Assembly: GCF_002797435.1 (NCBI RefSeq)
Contig: NZ_PGEN01000001.1
Span: 2,168,501 to 2,232,500 of the forward strand
Direction: 5' to 3'
Source: Sphingomonas koreensis
Lineage (GTDB): Bacteria > Pseudomonadota > Alphaproteobacteria > Sphingomonadales > Sphingomonadaceae
Length of the DNA: 64,000 nucleotides
Shown here one piece after another: positions 54,559-64,000 of this stretch. The notes beneath the pieces are model-generated. The model was not told the origin of the DNA. It worked only from the letters and a program-made list of their open reading frames with translations, and did not search any database. The first letter of the stretch is position 1, and each line of letters opens with the position of its first letter. The position numbers and the translations under genes are program-made.

Positions 54559-56084
54559 TGCTCGATCGGCGGAGGTTGCTTGCAATGGCGGCGATCGCGG
54601 CGGCCGCCGCGCGTTTCAGCTATGCCGGGGCGACCGCACGAGTTCGTGACGCCCGACCACGACAAACCCGCGACCCGTTCGCGCTCGGCGTCGCTTCGGG
54701 GGATCCGGCACCGGACGGCTTCGTGCTTTGGACACGTATTCTCGGCGTGGCGGAGGATGTCGCGGTCGCCTGGGAAGTCGCGGAGGACGAGGGGTTCAGG
54801 CGGATCGTGCGCACGGGCCGCGCGCTCGGGGCGAAAGGGCGTGCCGGCGCGGTGCACGTGCGATTGCAGGGGTTACTCCCCGGGCGGCGTTATTTCTATC
54901 GCTTCCATCTCGGCGACGCGGTCAGCCGGGTCGGATGCACCGCCACGATTCCTCAGGATCCCCGCGTGTTGCGGCTTGCGCTCACCTCGTGTCAGCATTG
55001 GGAGCAGGGGTGGTTTTCCGCCTATCGCGACATGATTGCGCAGCGGCCCGACGCGGTGCTTCAGGTCGGCGACTATGTCTATGAGAAGTCTTTCGGCGCG
55101 GGACCGGACGTGCGCGCATTCGACGCGCCCGAGCCGCGCACGCTGGAAGCGTATCGCGCGCGCCATGCGCTCTACCGCAGCGACCGCGATCTGGCCGACG
55201 CCCATGCCGGGCTGCCCTTCATCGTCTCATGGGACGATCACGAGGTGGAGAATGATTATGTCGCGGGCGAAGGCGTGGCTACGATCGATCCTGTCGCCTT
55301 TGCTCGACGCCGCGCCGCTGCCTACCAGGCCTATTTCGAGCACATGCCGCTTGATCCCGCGCGCCTGTTGCCGGGCGGGGAGGCGCGGCTCTATCGCCGC
55401 TTCGCATGGGGGCGGCTGGCGAGCGTTCATATGCTCGACACCCGTCAATACCGTACGCCACAACCCTGCGCGGCGGGGCAGCGCGGGGGGCAGATTATCC
55501 GCAACTGCGCGGAGGCCGCTATGCCGGGTGCCTCGATGCTCGGCGCGGCGCAGGAGGCGTGGTTACAGCGCGGGCTACGCCGGGAATCCACGGCCTGGAC
55601 GCTGGTTGCCCAGCAGACCCTGTTCTCCCGCCTCTATCTTCCGCAGGGCCGGGACGCGGCCTATTCGGATATCTGGGACGGCTATGCCGCGGCCCGCGAA
55701 CGCGCGCTGGCCGCGCTTGCGCAGCCGGCAGTGCGGAACCCCGTGCTGCTCGGCGGGGACGTCCATTCCTTCTGGATCAACGACGTGAAACGCGATTTCG
55801 CGCGGCCTGAGTCGGCCACGGTCGCCACCGAGATCGTCACCAGTTGCCTCGCGTCGCGCAATGGGCCGGAGGCGCTGTTCGGACGAGCGCGGTCGCTCAA
55901 TCCCCATGTGCGGTTTCTCGATAACGCCCATGCCGGCTACGCCTTGCTGGACGTCACGCCCGCGCGCCTCATGATCGACATGCGCGCGGTGAACAGCCTC
56001 GTCGATCCGGACAGCGAATGCCGCTCGCTGACGCGTTATGCCGTCGAATCCGGACGTCCCGGAGCTGTTGTCACAATCTCGTGA
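54558..56084 (+). CDS. phoD: PhoD-type alkaline phosphatase/phosphodiesterase
   Basis: This 508-residue periplasmic enzyme has a Tat-like N-terminus (MLDRRRLLAMAAIAAAAARF). A PhoD N-terminal domain follows (DPFALGVASGDPAPDGFVLWTRI). The metallophosphoesterase core shows LTSCQHWEQGWFSAYRDM, VLQVGDYVYE, SWDDHEVENDYV and VLLGGDVHSFW, all metal-ligand motifs of the family. It releases phosphate from phosphomono- or diesters. It is translationally coupled to the TonB receptor upstream, and a LysR gene follows 24 bases later. Confidence 0.93.
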   Translation: MLDRRRLLAMAAIAAAAARFSYAGATARVRDARPRQTRDPFALGVASGDPAPDGFVLWTRILGVAEDVAVAWEVAEDEGFRRIVRTGRALGAKGRAGAVHVRLQGLLPGRRYFYRFHLGDAVSRVGCTATIPQDPRVLRLALTSCQHWEQGWFSAYRDMIAQRPDAVLQVGDYVYEKSFGAGPDVRAFDAPEPRTLEAYRARHALYRSDRDLADAHAGLPFIVSWDDHEVENDYVAGEGVATIDPVAFARRRAAAYQAYFEHMPLDPARLLPGGEARLYRRFAWGRLASVHMLDTRQYRTPQPCAAGQRGGQIIRNCAEAAMPGASMLGAAQEAWLQRGLRRESTAWTLVAQQTLFSRLYLPQGRDAAYSDIWDGYAAARERALAALAQPAVRNPVLLGGDVHSFWINDVKRDFARPESATVATEIVTSCLASRNGPEALFGRARSLNPHVRFLDNAHAGYALLDVTPARLMIDMRAVNSLVDPDSECRSLTRYAVESGRPGAVVTIS

Positions 56085-56108
56085 CACAGGGGCGCTAGCC
56101 GTGCGCGC

Positions 56109-57028
56109 ATGTTGCGGCAGGCGCCTCCGCTCGAAGCGATCGAGATTTTCGTCGCGGCGGCCGGCGGCGCAAGCTTCCGGTCGGTGGCGCGCGAGCTTGC
56201 ACTCAGTCCGTCAGCGGTCAGCAGACGCATCGCCGCGCTCGAGGCGTTTCTCGGCACGCGTCTGTTCGACCGGAACGGTCAGTCGCAGCGGTTGAGTGCG
56301 GCAGGCGTGCGCTATCTGACCGCGGTCGAGCCTGCGCTCGATGCGATCCGGCGCGCGACGGGGCAGGTCAGCGCGGATGCAGTGGGCCGCCTCACCATCG
56401 CAACATCGCATAGCCTAGCCGCAGCGTGGCTCGCGCCGCGGCTGCCCGAAGTGCAGGATCTGCTCGGGATCGAGGTCGAAATCCTGCCGTCACGTGACCC
56501 CGATGTGTTGCGCTCGGGCGAGGCGCAACTCGCGATCTGGGGCGGCATGGCGGCGCAGCCCGGCCTGACGGCGGAGCGCCTGTTCGATGCCGTGGCGATC
56601 CCGGCGGCCTGCTCACGGCGCGTCGAAGGCAGGCTTTGGTCGACCGCGGAGCTTGCGAGCCAACCGCTTCTTACTGTGCAATCACCCTCGCGTCTGTGGG
56701 AGCGCTGGTTCGCGGGCGAAGGCGAGGCGGGGCAGAGCCAGCTAAGGCAACGTGTGTTTCCAACGCTCCAGCTCATGTACGAGGCGGCCTGCGCCGGCGG
56801 CGGATGGTGCTGGCGATGCCCGTGATCGCCGACAGCTATCTGGCCTCCGGCAGGCTGGTGCCCGCGATGCGCGCGGCGCGTCAACTGGGCGAAGGCTATT
56901 CGCTGTTTCGCCCGATGCGTCGCAGCGGTCCCGGTGCCACAGAGCGGCAGTTCGCCGCGTGGCTGCGGGGCGCGATCAAGCGGTCGCAGGCAGAGTTCAA
57001 CGAACGCGTCCAGCGTTCGCAGAGCTGA
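56109..57028 (+). pseudogene. LysR-family regulator, frameshifted
   Basis: The N-terminal winged helix (SFRSVARELALSPSAVSRRIAALEAFLGTRLFDRNGQSQRLSAAG) and most of the effector domain are in one frame to about residue 230. That frame then ends WCWRCP-stop at 56825. The expected continuation MVLAMPVIADSYLASGRLVPAM is present in another frame, ending at 57028. A single-base indel near 56800-56810 explains this. It could be a real loss or a sequence error. It would be the natural regulator of the TonB-PhoD pair or of amino-acid-like effectors. Confidence 0.8.
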
Positions 57029-57140
57029 ATGCTCGTGAATGTTTCAGAACGGTCGGCGGCGCTTCGCGGGACAGCTTCGCGCCTTCAGAGCGGGAAATGC
57101 CGGAGGAGGCTGATGCACCAAATTGCCACCTTGTAAAAAA

Positions 57141-58013
57141 TCAGGGCAGTCTATCGAGAAACTCCAGAATCGCTTGCTTCGCTTCGTGTTCCGATAGCAG
57201 CGGTGCGTGTCCTACCCCTTGAACCTCGGCATAGGCCATGCCCGGTGCCGCGCGGCGCATCCTTTCGGCAATCGGCTGCGAAAGCAGATCCGAAAGCGCG
57301 CCGCGGATCAGCAGCGTAGGTCGTGTCCGCGCGAGCTTCAGGAACAGGATCCAGGCGAGCCAGGACCGGCTGGGCAGCGGCTTTGCCCTGAGCGGAACCG
57401 CGATCGATGGATCATAATCGAATACCGGACGCCCCTGCCGGTCCGTGACGCAACCGCGCTCGGCAAGCATTAGCCAGCCGTCTTCGGTGAGATTTGGAAA
57501 GGCGACCGCACTGGTGCGCTTCAAATAGGCAACCGTATCGGCCCATGTATCGAGCGTAACCTGCTGTCCGGCATAGCCTGCGATACGCGCGATCCCGGCG
57601 GGGTCGATCTCCGGCCCGACGTCGTTGAGGATCGCGCCGGCAACCGCACGTCCCCGCCGCGCCGCCATCATCATCGTAATGAGCCCGCCCATCGAGGTGC
57701 CGATGAAATGCGCGCGGGCGATGCCAAGTGCATCGAGCAACGCCAGCATGTCGCGCGCATAGACGGGCAGCTGGTAGCGCATCGGGTCGGAACTCCGGCC
57801 CGAGCGCCCTCGTCCGCGCACATCGACAGCGAGCACGCGCCGCCCCGACGCGGCAAGCAACGGGGCGAGTTCCTCGAAATCGCGCGAATTGCGGGTGAGC
57901 CCGTGGATACAGATCACCGGAAGCCGCGCCGCGCCGCCGGCGGCCGGGTAATCGCGCGCGAAGAGCGATACGCCATCGGGCGCCGGCCAGCGCAACTCGC
58001 CGAACTCCGCCAT
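57141..58013 (-). CDS. Alpha/beta hydrolase
   Basis: This 290-residue enzyme has the alpha/beta hydrolase fold. The oxyanion motif is CIHGLTRNSRDFEEL, and DVRGRGRSGRS follows. The nucleophile elbow is GTSMGG (Ser at about 107), a probable acid Asp lies in RGALSDLLS, and the catalytic His is in GVGHAP. It likely cleaves an ester or lactone in the cytoplasm. It begins two bases after the stop of the TonB receptor in the same direction, so both form one operon for uptake and hydrolysis of an unknown compound. Confidence 0.92.
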   Translation of the reverse strand: MAEFGELRWPAPDGVSLFARDYPAAGGAARLPVICIHGLTRNSRDFEELAPLLAASGRRVLAVDVRGRGRSGRSSDPMRYQLPVYARDMLALLDALGIARAHFIGTSMGGLITMMMAARRGRAVAGAILNDVGPEIDPAGIARIAGYAGQQVTLDTWADTVAYLKRTSAVAFPNLTEDGWLMLAERGCVTDRQGRPVFDYDPSIAVPLRAKPLPSRSWLAWILFLKLARTRPTLLIRGALSDLLSQPIAERMRRAAPGMAYAEVQGVGHAPLLSEHEAKQAILEFLDRLP

Positions 58014-58015
58014 CG

Positions 58016-60319
58016 TCAGAACCGGTATTCGGCCGAGAAGCGTGCAGTGCGCGGCGGCCCGTAAAATCCGATCACCGACTGCGCGAACTGGTTGGACGGG
58101 AAGTTATAACCGCCGGTCCGATAGCGCACGTCGAACAGGTTGCGTCCGTGCACGCCAAGCCGCCAGCGCTCGTCGGGCGACGTCCATGTGACGCTGAGGT
58201 CGACGAGCGAATAGCCGTCCTGGTCGATCGACGGGATCGGTATCTCGAAGAGGTGCGTGTCGCTGCGGAACGATATCGAAGGCAATATCGCCATCCGCCC
58301 GCCCATGAAATCGGCCTGCCAGTTGAGCGAGGCGCTGCCCGTGAACTTCGGCGTATTCTGGAAACGCCGGAGATCGGCGACGTCGACATTCTGGCCCGTA
58401 GCGAGGTCGAAAACGATGAACTCATTGAACTTCGCATTGATGTACCCAAAGCTGAAGCTGGCGCTGAAATTGCGGCTGAGCACTGCCTGCGCCTCGATCT
58501 CCGCGCCCCAGATGCGTGAGCTGCCGACATTGTCCACGAAGCTGACGACGCCCGGTGGCGGTGTGACTTTGGGCACCTGCGTCGTTACCTGCTGCCCGGC
58601 ATAGTCGGTGTAGAAGACCGCAGCATTCATCCGGAACTGGCCGTCGAGGAAATCGCCCTTGATGCCGAGTTCGTAGGAGTCGACGATCTCGGCGTCATAA
58701 CCGTTCTTCGTCGCCGGGGTCGCGGTGGCGTCGCCGCGCATGTCGAAGCCGCCCGATTTGAAGCCCCGACCATAAGCGGCATAGATATTCACGTCGTCGC
58801 TGGCGGCATAGGTCAGGCTGACCCGCGGCGTGAATTCCTCGAACGTGCGGCTGTTGGTATAGTCGGTCAGGATTTGCGGCGCGTTGAAGGGCGGCGGCAG
58901 GATCGGGACATAGGGTTTCAGCAACGGGCTGCCGATCGTCCCGAAATAATTGGCCTTGAAGACCGTTCCGACCTTCTTGTCGCGCGTCCAGCGCGCGCCC
59001 ACCGAAAGCTTCAGCCGTTCGGTCAGATTGTAGTTCAGGTCGCCGAAGATCGCGAAGCTCTGGGTATCGACCGACCCGCTGGTGAGTTGGGTCAGTGCGG
59101 TCCCGGCACTCGGCCGCGGCACGAGTAGCGTCTCGGGAACGAGGCCGCGGCCGAGGATCGTGTCGAACGCGCCCGATGCCATGGCATCGAGATAATAGAC
59201 GCCGACCACACCCTGCAGAGCGTCGGTCTCGATCTGCGCCTGAAACTCCTGACTGAACTGGCGATCCTTATAGACCTTTCCCTTGGCCGCGATGTCGAGG
59301 AAAGCCTGAGGGGTTCCGTCGAAATCGATCCCCGGGCCGCTCGAATAGCCGTCGCGATAGGCGGTGATCGACTTGAGCGTGACCGCGTCGGATACGGCCC
59401 ATTCGCCCGTCAGCGACATACCTTGCGTCACGACCTTGTTGCTGTCGCCGACCCCAGCGAGCGTGTCATATCTGCCCGGAAGGACCGCAATGTTGCTGTT
59501 GGGTTCGCGCAGTTCGCGATGGCCATGGTTGGCGTTGGAACGATCTTCGGTGCGGTCCGCCGCAAGCCGGATGAAGACATCCTCGGAGGGCGCGATCTCG
59601 ACTGATACGCGCGCGGCGATCACATCCTTGTTGTTGGTATCGGCGCCGGTGAAATGATTCTTGCCGTAACCGTCGCGATTGTACCAGGCAAAGGCCGCAC
59701 CGATCGAGATTGCATCGGAAACCGGCACCGCGATCGATCCGGTCAGATTATATTCGTTGTAGCTGCCATATTCGCCCCGCACCTTGCCGCTGAAATCATG
59801 ACCGAGCCGCTTGGTCACATACTTGACTGCGCCGCCGATCGTGTTGCGGCCGTAAAGCGTGCCCTGTGGCCCGCGCAGCACTTCGATCCGCTCGATATCG
59901 AAGATGTCGAGAACTGCCCCTTGCGGCCGCGCGATGTAGATATCGTCGACATAGAGGCCGACGCCGGGTTCGAAGCCCCACAGCGGATCCTGCTGACCGA
60001 TGCCGCGAATAAAGGCGGTAAGCGTCGAGTTGGTGCCGCGCGAAACCTGAAGCGTCAGGTTGGGCGTCGATCGCTGGAGCGCCGTGATGTCGGCCGCCCC
60101 CTTCTGATCGAGTGCATCGGCGGTGAAGGCGGTGACCGAGATCGGAACGTCCTGCAGACTCTCCTCACGCCGCCGCGCGGTCACGACGATCTCATCGACC
60201 TGGGCATTGCTGGCGCCTTCGGGGCCAGTCTCCTGCGCGGCGGCGGTCCCGATCTCCATCGCGCCCAGCGCCGCCCCGGCAAACAGCATGCATTTCAGCA
60301 CCCGATGGCATTCGGTCAT
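58016..60319 (-). CDS. TonB-dependent outer membrane receptor
   Basis: This 767-residue receptor has a signal (MTECHRVLKCMLFAGAALGAMEIGTAAAQ) and the TonB-box-like VDEIVVTARRREESLQDVPISVTAF. The plug contains TAFIRGIGQQDPLWGFEPGVGLYVDDIYIARPQGA and IERIEVLRGPQGTLYGRNTIGGAVKYV, and the barrel ends GPPRTARFSAEYRF. It is of the large group abundant in sphingomonads, with unknown ligand. The start is the ATG next to the TetR-type operator candidate. Confidence 0.94.
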   Translation of the reverse strand: MTECHRVLKCMLFAGAALGAMEIGTAAAQETGPEGASNAQVDEIVVTARRREESLQDVPISVTAFTADALDQKGAADITALQRSTPNLTLQVSRGTNSTLTAFIRGIGQQDPLWGFEPGVGLYVDDIYIARPQGAVLDIFDIERIEVLRGPQGTLYGRNTIGGAVKYVTKRLGHDFSGKVRGEYGSYNEYNLTGSIAVPVSDAISIGAAFAWYNRDGYGKNHFTGADTNNKDVIAARVSVEIAPSEDVFIRLAADRTEDRSNANHGHRELREPNSNIAVLPGRYDTLAGVGDSNKVVTQGMSLTGEWAVSDAVTLKSITAYRDGYSSGPGIDFDGTPQAFLDIAAKGKVYKDRQFSQEFQAQIETDALQGVVGVYYLDAMASGAFDTILGRGLVPETLLVPRPSAGTALTQLTSGSVDTQSFAIFGDLNYNLTERLKLSVGARWTRDKKVGTVFKANYFGTIGSPLLKPYVPILPPPFNAPQILTDYTNSRTFEEFTPRVSLTYAASDDVNIYAAYGRGFKSGGFDMRGDATATPATKNGYDAEIVDSYELGIKGDFLDGQFRMNAAVFYTDYAGQQVTTQVPKVTPPPGVVSFVDNVGSSRIWGAEIEAQAVLSRNFSASFSFGYINAKFNEFIVFDLATGQNVDVADLRRFQNTPKFTGSASLNWQADFMGGRMAILPSISFRSDTHLFEIPIPSIDQDGYSLVDLSVTWTSPDERWRLGVHGRNLFDVRYRTGGYNFPSNQFAQSVIGFYGPPRTARFSAEYRF

Positions 60320-60336
60320 CAGATCATCCCTCCCAT

Positions 60337-60359
60337 CCGAATCATTTGATACGATTCGG
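60337..60359. promoter_or_regulatory. Candidate TetR operator
   Basis: CCGAATC (60337-60343) and GATTCGG (60353-60359) form a perfect inverted repeat with a 9-base spacer, 18 bases from the TonB receptor start, in the AT-rich divergent gap to the TetR gene. Position and symmetry suit an operator of the divergent regulator. Confidence 0.5.
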
Positions 60360-60491
60360 TATGAGATATTGATAATTGCACTGTTTCTCTTCAGTCAATG
60401 TCCATCTCGATGGCTATGAAATCTAATTCTATATCGGATCAAAATTCGGCTGGACGTTGACCCTGAGGATGGCGCGCCCTAGCCTCGATCA

Positions 60492-61100
60492 ATGTCATTA
60501 TCGCCTCTTCCACCCCAACCGGTACTTCCGGGTGCGGCCAGCGCCCCCGTCAAGCGCGGTCCCAAACCCAAAGTTACAGCCGAACGCTGGTTCATCGCTG
60601 CGCTCGAGCAGCTCGCGCTCGGCGGCATCGACGCGGTCCGCATTGAAGTGCTCGCGGAGCAGCTCGGCGTCACAAAGGGCATGTTCTATGCACGCTTCGA
60701 CACGCGCGAGGTCTTTCTGGACGCCATGGTCGATTATTGGCGCCAACGCACAACCACAGGCCTTATTGCGGAATTGAGCGCAATGGACTCGGGCCCCGAA
60801 GACCGGCTCGCGCGGCTTTTCGCAATCTCGCGCCTGGATCGCACCCAAACGGGCGCCTGGGTGGAGGTCGCGATGCGTAGCTGGGCCCTTACAGACAAGC
60901 GCGCCAAGCGTGCGCTCGAAGAGATTGACCGGCACCGCTTGGCCTATTTTGAATCGCTGCTCACGGCAAATGGGGTGCCAAAGGAGCAGGTGCCGGCTCG
61001 CGCGTTCATGATCTACAGCTATGTGATCGGCGATACGTTGCTTTCGGGTGATCGCGCGGTGATCCGGAGCGTCTGCCAGACATTTTTGACCGCACCCTGA
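60492..61100 (+). CDS. TetR-family transcriptional regulator
   Basis: This 202-residue protein has a TetR DNA-binding domain at about 25-75 (RWFIAALEQLALGGIDAVRIEVLAEQLGVTKGMFYARFDTREVFLDAMVDYW) and a helical ligand domain. It is divergent from the TonB-hydrolase operon, which it probably represses until the transported compound or its product binds. Confidence 0.9.
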   Translation: MSLSPLPPQPVLPGAASAPVKRGPKPKVTAERWFIAALEQLALGGIDAVRIEVLAEQLGVTKGMFYARFDTREVFLDAMVDYWRQRTTTGLIAELSAMDSGPEDRLARLFAISRLDRTQTGAWVEVAMRSWALTDKRAKRALEEIDRHRLAYFESLLTANGVPKEQVPARAFMIYSYVIGDTLLSGDRAVIRSVCQTFLTAP

Positions 61101-61156
61101 GGCATGGATTAAGTCAGCATGCGCGAACGGCCGATTGGCCGTCAAAAAACGGCCCA

Positions 61157-61810
61157 GTGCAATCGGCTTGCGGAATCTGGCTTTCGAAGCCGGAGACGGC
61201 GCGAAGGGTGCGGCAGCGTATAGAGACGGTGCTCGATTGGGCGTATGCGACCGAGACACCGAGGCGCCAATGCGCGCGATCACCAAGGGGCTGCCGCGGC
61301 AGCCCAAGAAGGACGGTCACTTCGCGGCCATGCCGTACGCGCAGGTTACGGCTTTCGTTGCCAAGTTGCGCGAGCGAGAGTCTTTCAGTCGCTTGGCGCG
61401 GGGGTTCGCGATTCTGACCGCCGCTCGTTCGGGCGAGGTGCATGGCGCGACGTGGCATGATATCAATGCTGGGGCGCGCCTTTGGACGATTCCGAAAGAT
61501 CGGATGAAGACGCATCGCGAGCAGGTTGTACCATTGGCTAAGTCTGCGATGCAGGTCATTGAACGGTGCCAGGAACTCGGAGTTCGCGACTGTCCGCTTG
61601 TGTTCCCAGGGCTGCGAGGCTCTCAGTCACTTTCGGACATGACCCTTACAAAGCTGCTCAAGGAATGAAGCAGCCTTACACTGTTCATGGGTTCCGGTCG
61701 GCATTTCGAGATTGGGTGAGTGAGGAGAGGGGCCACTGGGCGAAATCGCTGAAGCGGCATTGCGCACGCTATATCTAACCGCACTGAGGCAGCCGATCGT
61801 CGAGGCAATC
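61157..61810 (+). pseudogene. Tyrosine recombinase (P4-type integrase), degraded
   Basis: Segments in three frames match a phage-type integrase: ETARRVRQRIETVLDWAYAT, then FAILTAARSGEVHGATWHDI (catalytic Arg) and WTIPKDRMKTHREQVVPLA, then YTVHGFRSAFRDWVSEE (His-X2-Arg). EIAEAAL follows in another frame. Frameshifts near 61240, 61670 and 61740 break it and the first part is missing. It is a remnant of an integrative element. Confidence 0.75.
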
Positions 61811-61961
61811 TACCGGAGAAGCGGGCGTGTCTGGTGGTGGATTGGGGTCAAGATTGCAACCATGGGACGAAAACTAGGTCGGCGAGGGATCTCCGACCTA
61901 AGCCGTAGACTCATAAAAGCGGCCTGTCCGGAAGCGACCCCATTGCGGACAAAGCTTCGGT

Positions 61962-62285
61962 TCACCAATCGCAGAGACGGCACCACGAATACGACCAAAC
62001 GAAAAGCGCAAAGACCGCCGCTGGAACGTAAAAAAGCAGCATAAGCAGCTTGGTGGATGTCCTTTGCCTCAGCAGGAGGAAACCCGTGCAACCGGCGACG
62101 AGAGACAGCAGTAAAACCGGATAAAGCCAAGGGCTGAGCGGATTTGGATAGCTTGCTGCGCCGTTCCATGCGGCGAGGAAGGGATAGGATAGCAAGATAG
62201 GGCCGGCGAAGAGGATCGCGGTGCCAATCATCGGGGCGTAGCGAGCACGGCTGACCTTCATTGCAGCAGGATGGCTGATCAGCAT
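61962..62285 (-). CDS. Small hydrophobic membrane protein
   Basis: This 107-residue protein has about three hydrophobic segments (about 17-40, 50-70 and 79-98) and ends VWSYSWCRLCDW. No family is recognised. The ATG at 62285 is a reasonable start. It lies between the integrase remnant and an IS element and may be a cargo gene or a chance frame. Confidence 0.4.
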   Translation of the reverse strand: MLISHPAAMKVSRARYAPMIGTAILFAGPILLSYPFLAAWNGAASYPNPLSPWLYPVLLLSLVAGCTGFLLLRQRTSTKLLMLLFYVPAAVFALFVWSYSWCRLCDW

Positions 62286-62419
62286 CGTTCAGGCAATGTC
62301 GGCTTCCCACCCCATAGCGGACATTCGGCTCTCGTGCCGAAAGATCCCATGGCGAGGGTGGATAGCGGCTGACGCTCTGTCAGAGTGCGGTTGCTGACCC
62401 TAACTCTGTGGAGGCAACC

Positions 62420-63576
62420 ATGCTTGTAGCAGATCGACCCCTCGCGCCCGTCGCTAGCCGGACTGATCTTGGCGCGATCTTCGTTTCGATGGAACTGAGT
62501 AAATCGACTTGGCTGGTGACGTCGCTATCGCCTGGTGCGGGCGAGCGGATGTCGAGGCACACGATCCGTGCCGGCGACGTCGCTGGGCTCTTTGAGCGTT
62601 TTGCCCAGCTGAGGGCGAAGGCGAAGAAGCGAGCCGGACAAGACTTCGCTGTCATCGTTATCCAGGAGGCAGGTCTCGACGGGTTCTGGATCCATCGTGT
62701 GCTGCAGGAAGAAGGGATCGAGAGCCATGTCGTCGACCCCGCATCGATCGCGACGTCACGTCGCCGGCGTCGTGCCAAGACCGACAAGATCGACGGCGAA
62801 GCGCTGGTGCGGGCGTTGCTTGCCTACAAGCGAGACGAGCCGCGTGTCTGCGCGATGGTTCGCGCGCCGAGTGTCGCCGAGGAGGATCAGCGACGCGTGA
62901 ACCGCGAGCGCAGCGTGTTGATGGGCGAGCGCACCCGGCACATCAACCGGATCAAAGGCCTGCTCTTCTCGCAGGGTATCACAACTTATGAACCAATGCG
63001 CCGGGATCGGCGGAGCGGCTCGACGAGCTTAGAACGGGTGACGGTCATGCGCTTGCGCCGCACATGCGCGCTCAGATCCTGCGCGAGTTGGACCGGCTCG
63101 AGCTGGTCATCGCGCAGGTCAAAGAGCTTGAGGCAGAGCGCGACGCCGTTCTCGCGTCCGAAACGCGGGAGCGGCCGATGGCGATGCTTACTAATCTCAA
63201 GGGCATCGGCGCAGAATCAGCCGCGATCCTTACCTCGGAAGGGTTGTTCCGACACTTCGACAACCGACGCCAGCTCGCCGCCTATGCCGGCTTGGCGCCG
63301 ACCCCGTGGCAGAGCGGATCTATCCGCCACGAACAAGGAGTCTCCAAAGCGGGCAATGCGAGGCTGCGAACCGCGATGGTAGAACTGTCGTGGCTGTGGC
63401 TACGCTACCAGCCGGACACCGGGCTCTCGCGCTGGTTCCATGAACGAGTGGAGCGCAACGGCGGCCGGCTCAAGAAGCCCATGATCGTTGCCTTAGCAAG
63501 AAAGTTGCTCGTGGCGTTGTGGAGATATGCCACCGCCGGCGTGGTCATCGAAGGAGCGATCATCAAGACCGCCTGA
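62420..63576 (+). pseudogene. IS110-family transposase, frameshifted
   Basis: The N-terminal part has DEDD-type features (IFVSMELSKSTWLVTSL, VIVIQEAGLDGFWIHRVLQ, RRAKTDKIDGEALVRALLA). The C-terminal Transposase_20 part (NLKGIGAESAAILTSEGLFRHFDNRRQLAAYAGLAPTPWQSG) lies in another frame. A one-base deletion at about 63008-63013 separates them: the sequence fits DRRERLDELRTG only across a frame switch. The start at 62420 follows GGAGG. Without the shift it would encode a normal-sized transposase. Confidence 0.85.
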
Positions 63577-64000
63577 TCGCCCGCTAAACCTTCCCCGGAG
63601 CCTGACAGCTCCGCGGATCCAGGATGCGAACCGAAACGGCTGTTGGCTTAAACGCCGCCTGAAAGACTGGTCTCGCTATCCTGCGCCCGACCCGCCGTAC
63701 GCGGGATGATGGTCTTGCCGCCTGGCGGCAACCGTATGTGAGCTGGATACGAATCGAGCCCTCGATCCGCGTCAACAAAACGGGCCCACCTGGATCCGAC
63801 AAAATGGAGAACGAAGATGCCTCCCTAATCGCCCTTGACCTGATCCCTCATCATGTGAGCGGCCGTTTATGGGTTCACGACCTAACCATATTCTAGCGCT
63901 TTTTCGCTCAAGTTCCGGGTCGCGCGGTCGTTTGTATCGGTAACCAAGCCAGCGCCGGGGGGCAACGCGAAGTCATGTTTCCAGCAATCGGTTTCGTCGT
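63577..64000. other. Right-edge stretch without a gene
   Basis: No convincing gene is seen. TTATGGGTTCACGACCTAA (about 63870-63888) resembles, in reverse orientation, the terminus of the IS5 remnant at about 25903-25921, so another IS5-type end may lie here. The rest may be flank of the IS110 element. Confidence 0.35.

Noticed and set aside
1..64000. CRISPR arrays, rRNA genes or complete prophage.
   Set aside because: No regularly spaced identical repeats, rRNA-like stretches or head/tail gene sets were seen. The giant proteins lack recognisable phage structural genes beside them.

Overview
The window looks like chromosomal DNA of a motile, high-GC alphaproteobacterium, most likely a Sphingomonadales member (Sphingomonas or a close relative). 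This is inferred from the flagellar gene order and protein character, the TonB-receptor-rich metabolic loci and the IS content. It was not confirmed by any search.

Positions 1-25825 are a nearly continuous flagellar locus in three main transcription units. A leftward unit from 6422 runs sigma-54 activator, fliE, fliF, fliG, fliH, fliI, fliJ (fliJ is cut by the window edge). A leftward unit from 16806 runs motA-like, motB-like, flgA, flgM, flgN, a lytic transglycosylase, flhA and fliA. A rightward unit from 17041 runs flgB, C, D, E, F, G, H, I, J, K, L. The flagellin gene (6672-8129) stands alone. Promoter signals fit a hierarchy: a near-perfect sigma-54 site before flgB, a second one facing the motA side, paired CGGCAA/TTGCCG palindromes between them, and sigma-28 sites before flagellin and flgM. 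A small unrelated block (8298-10354: ArsR regulator, DUF454 membrane protein, NIPSNAP and ABM-type small enzymes) sits inside the locus.

At 25901-26740 degraded IS5- and IS110-type remnants mark the end of the flagellar locus. An AT-rich non-coding stretch (about 26890-27235) follows. Next comes the most unusual part of the window, a five-gene rightward operon at 27236-50015: a protein ending in a Hint (hedgehog/intein) domain, a 1183-residue protein of FN3-like modules, a 1278-residue protein without recognised domains, a ComEC-like metallo-beta-lactamase-fold hydrolase, and a 4002-residue giant with LysM-like modules. None has an evident Sec signal. Tight spacing suggests they act together. 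I do not recognise this set as a described system.

After the giant gene come a dead FadI-like thiolase gene, an IS5 remnant, a TonB receptor plus PhoD-type phosphatase pair (52267-56084), a frameshifted LysR gene, an alpha/beta hydrolase plus TonB receptor unit with a divergent TetR regulator (57141-61100), a broken tyrosine recombinase, a small membrane protein and a frameshifted IS110-family transposase. The right third therefore looks like an accessory, rearranged region. No rRNA, convincing tRNA or CRISPR array was seen.
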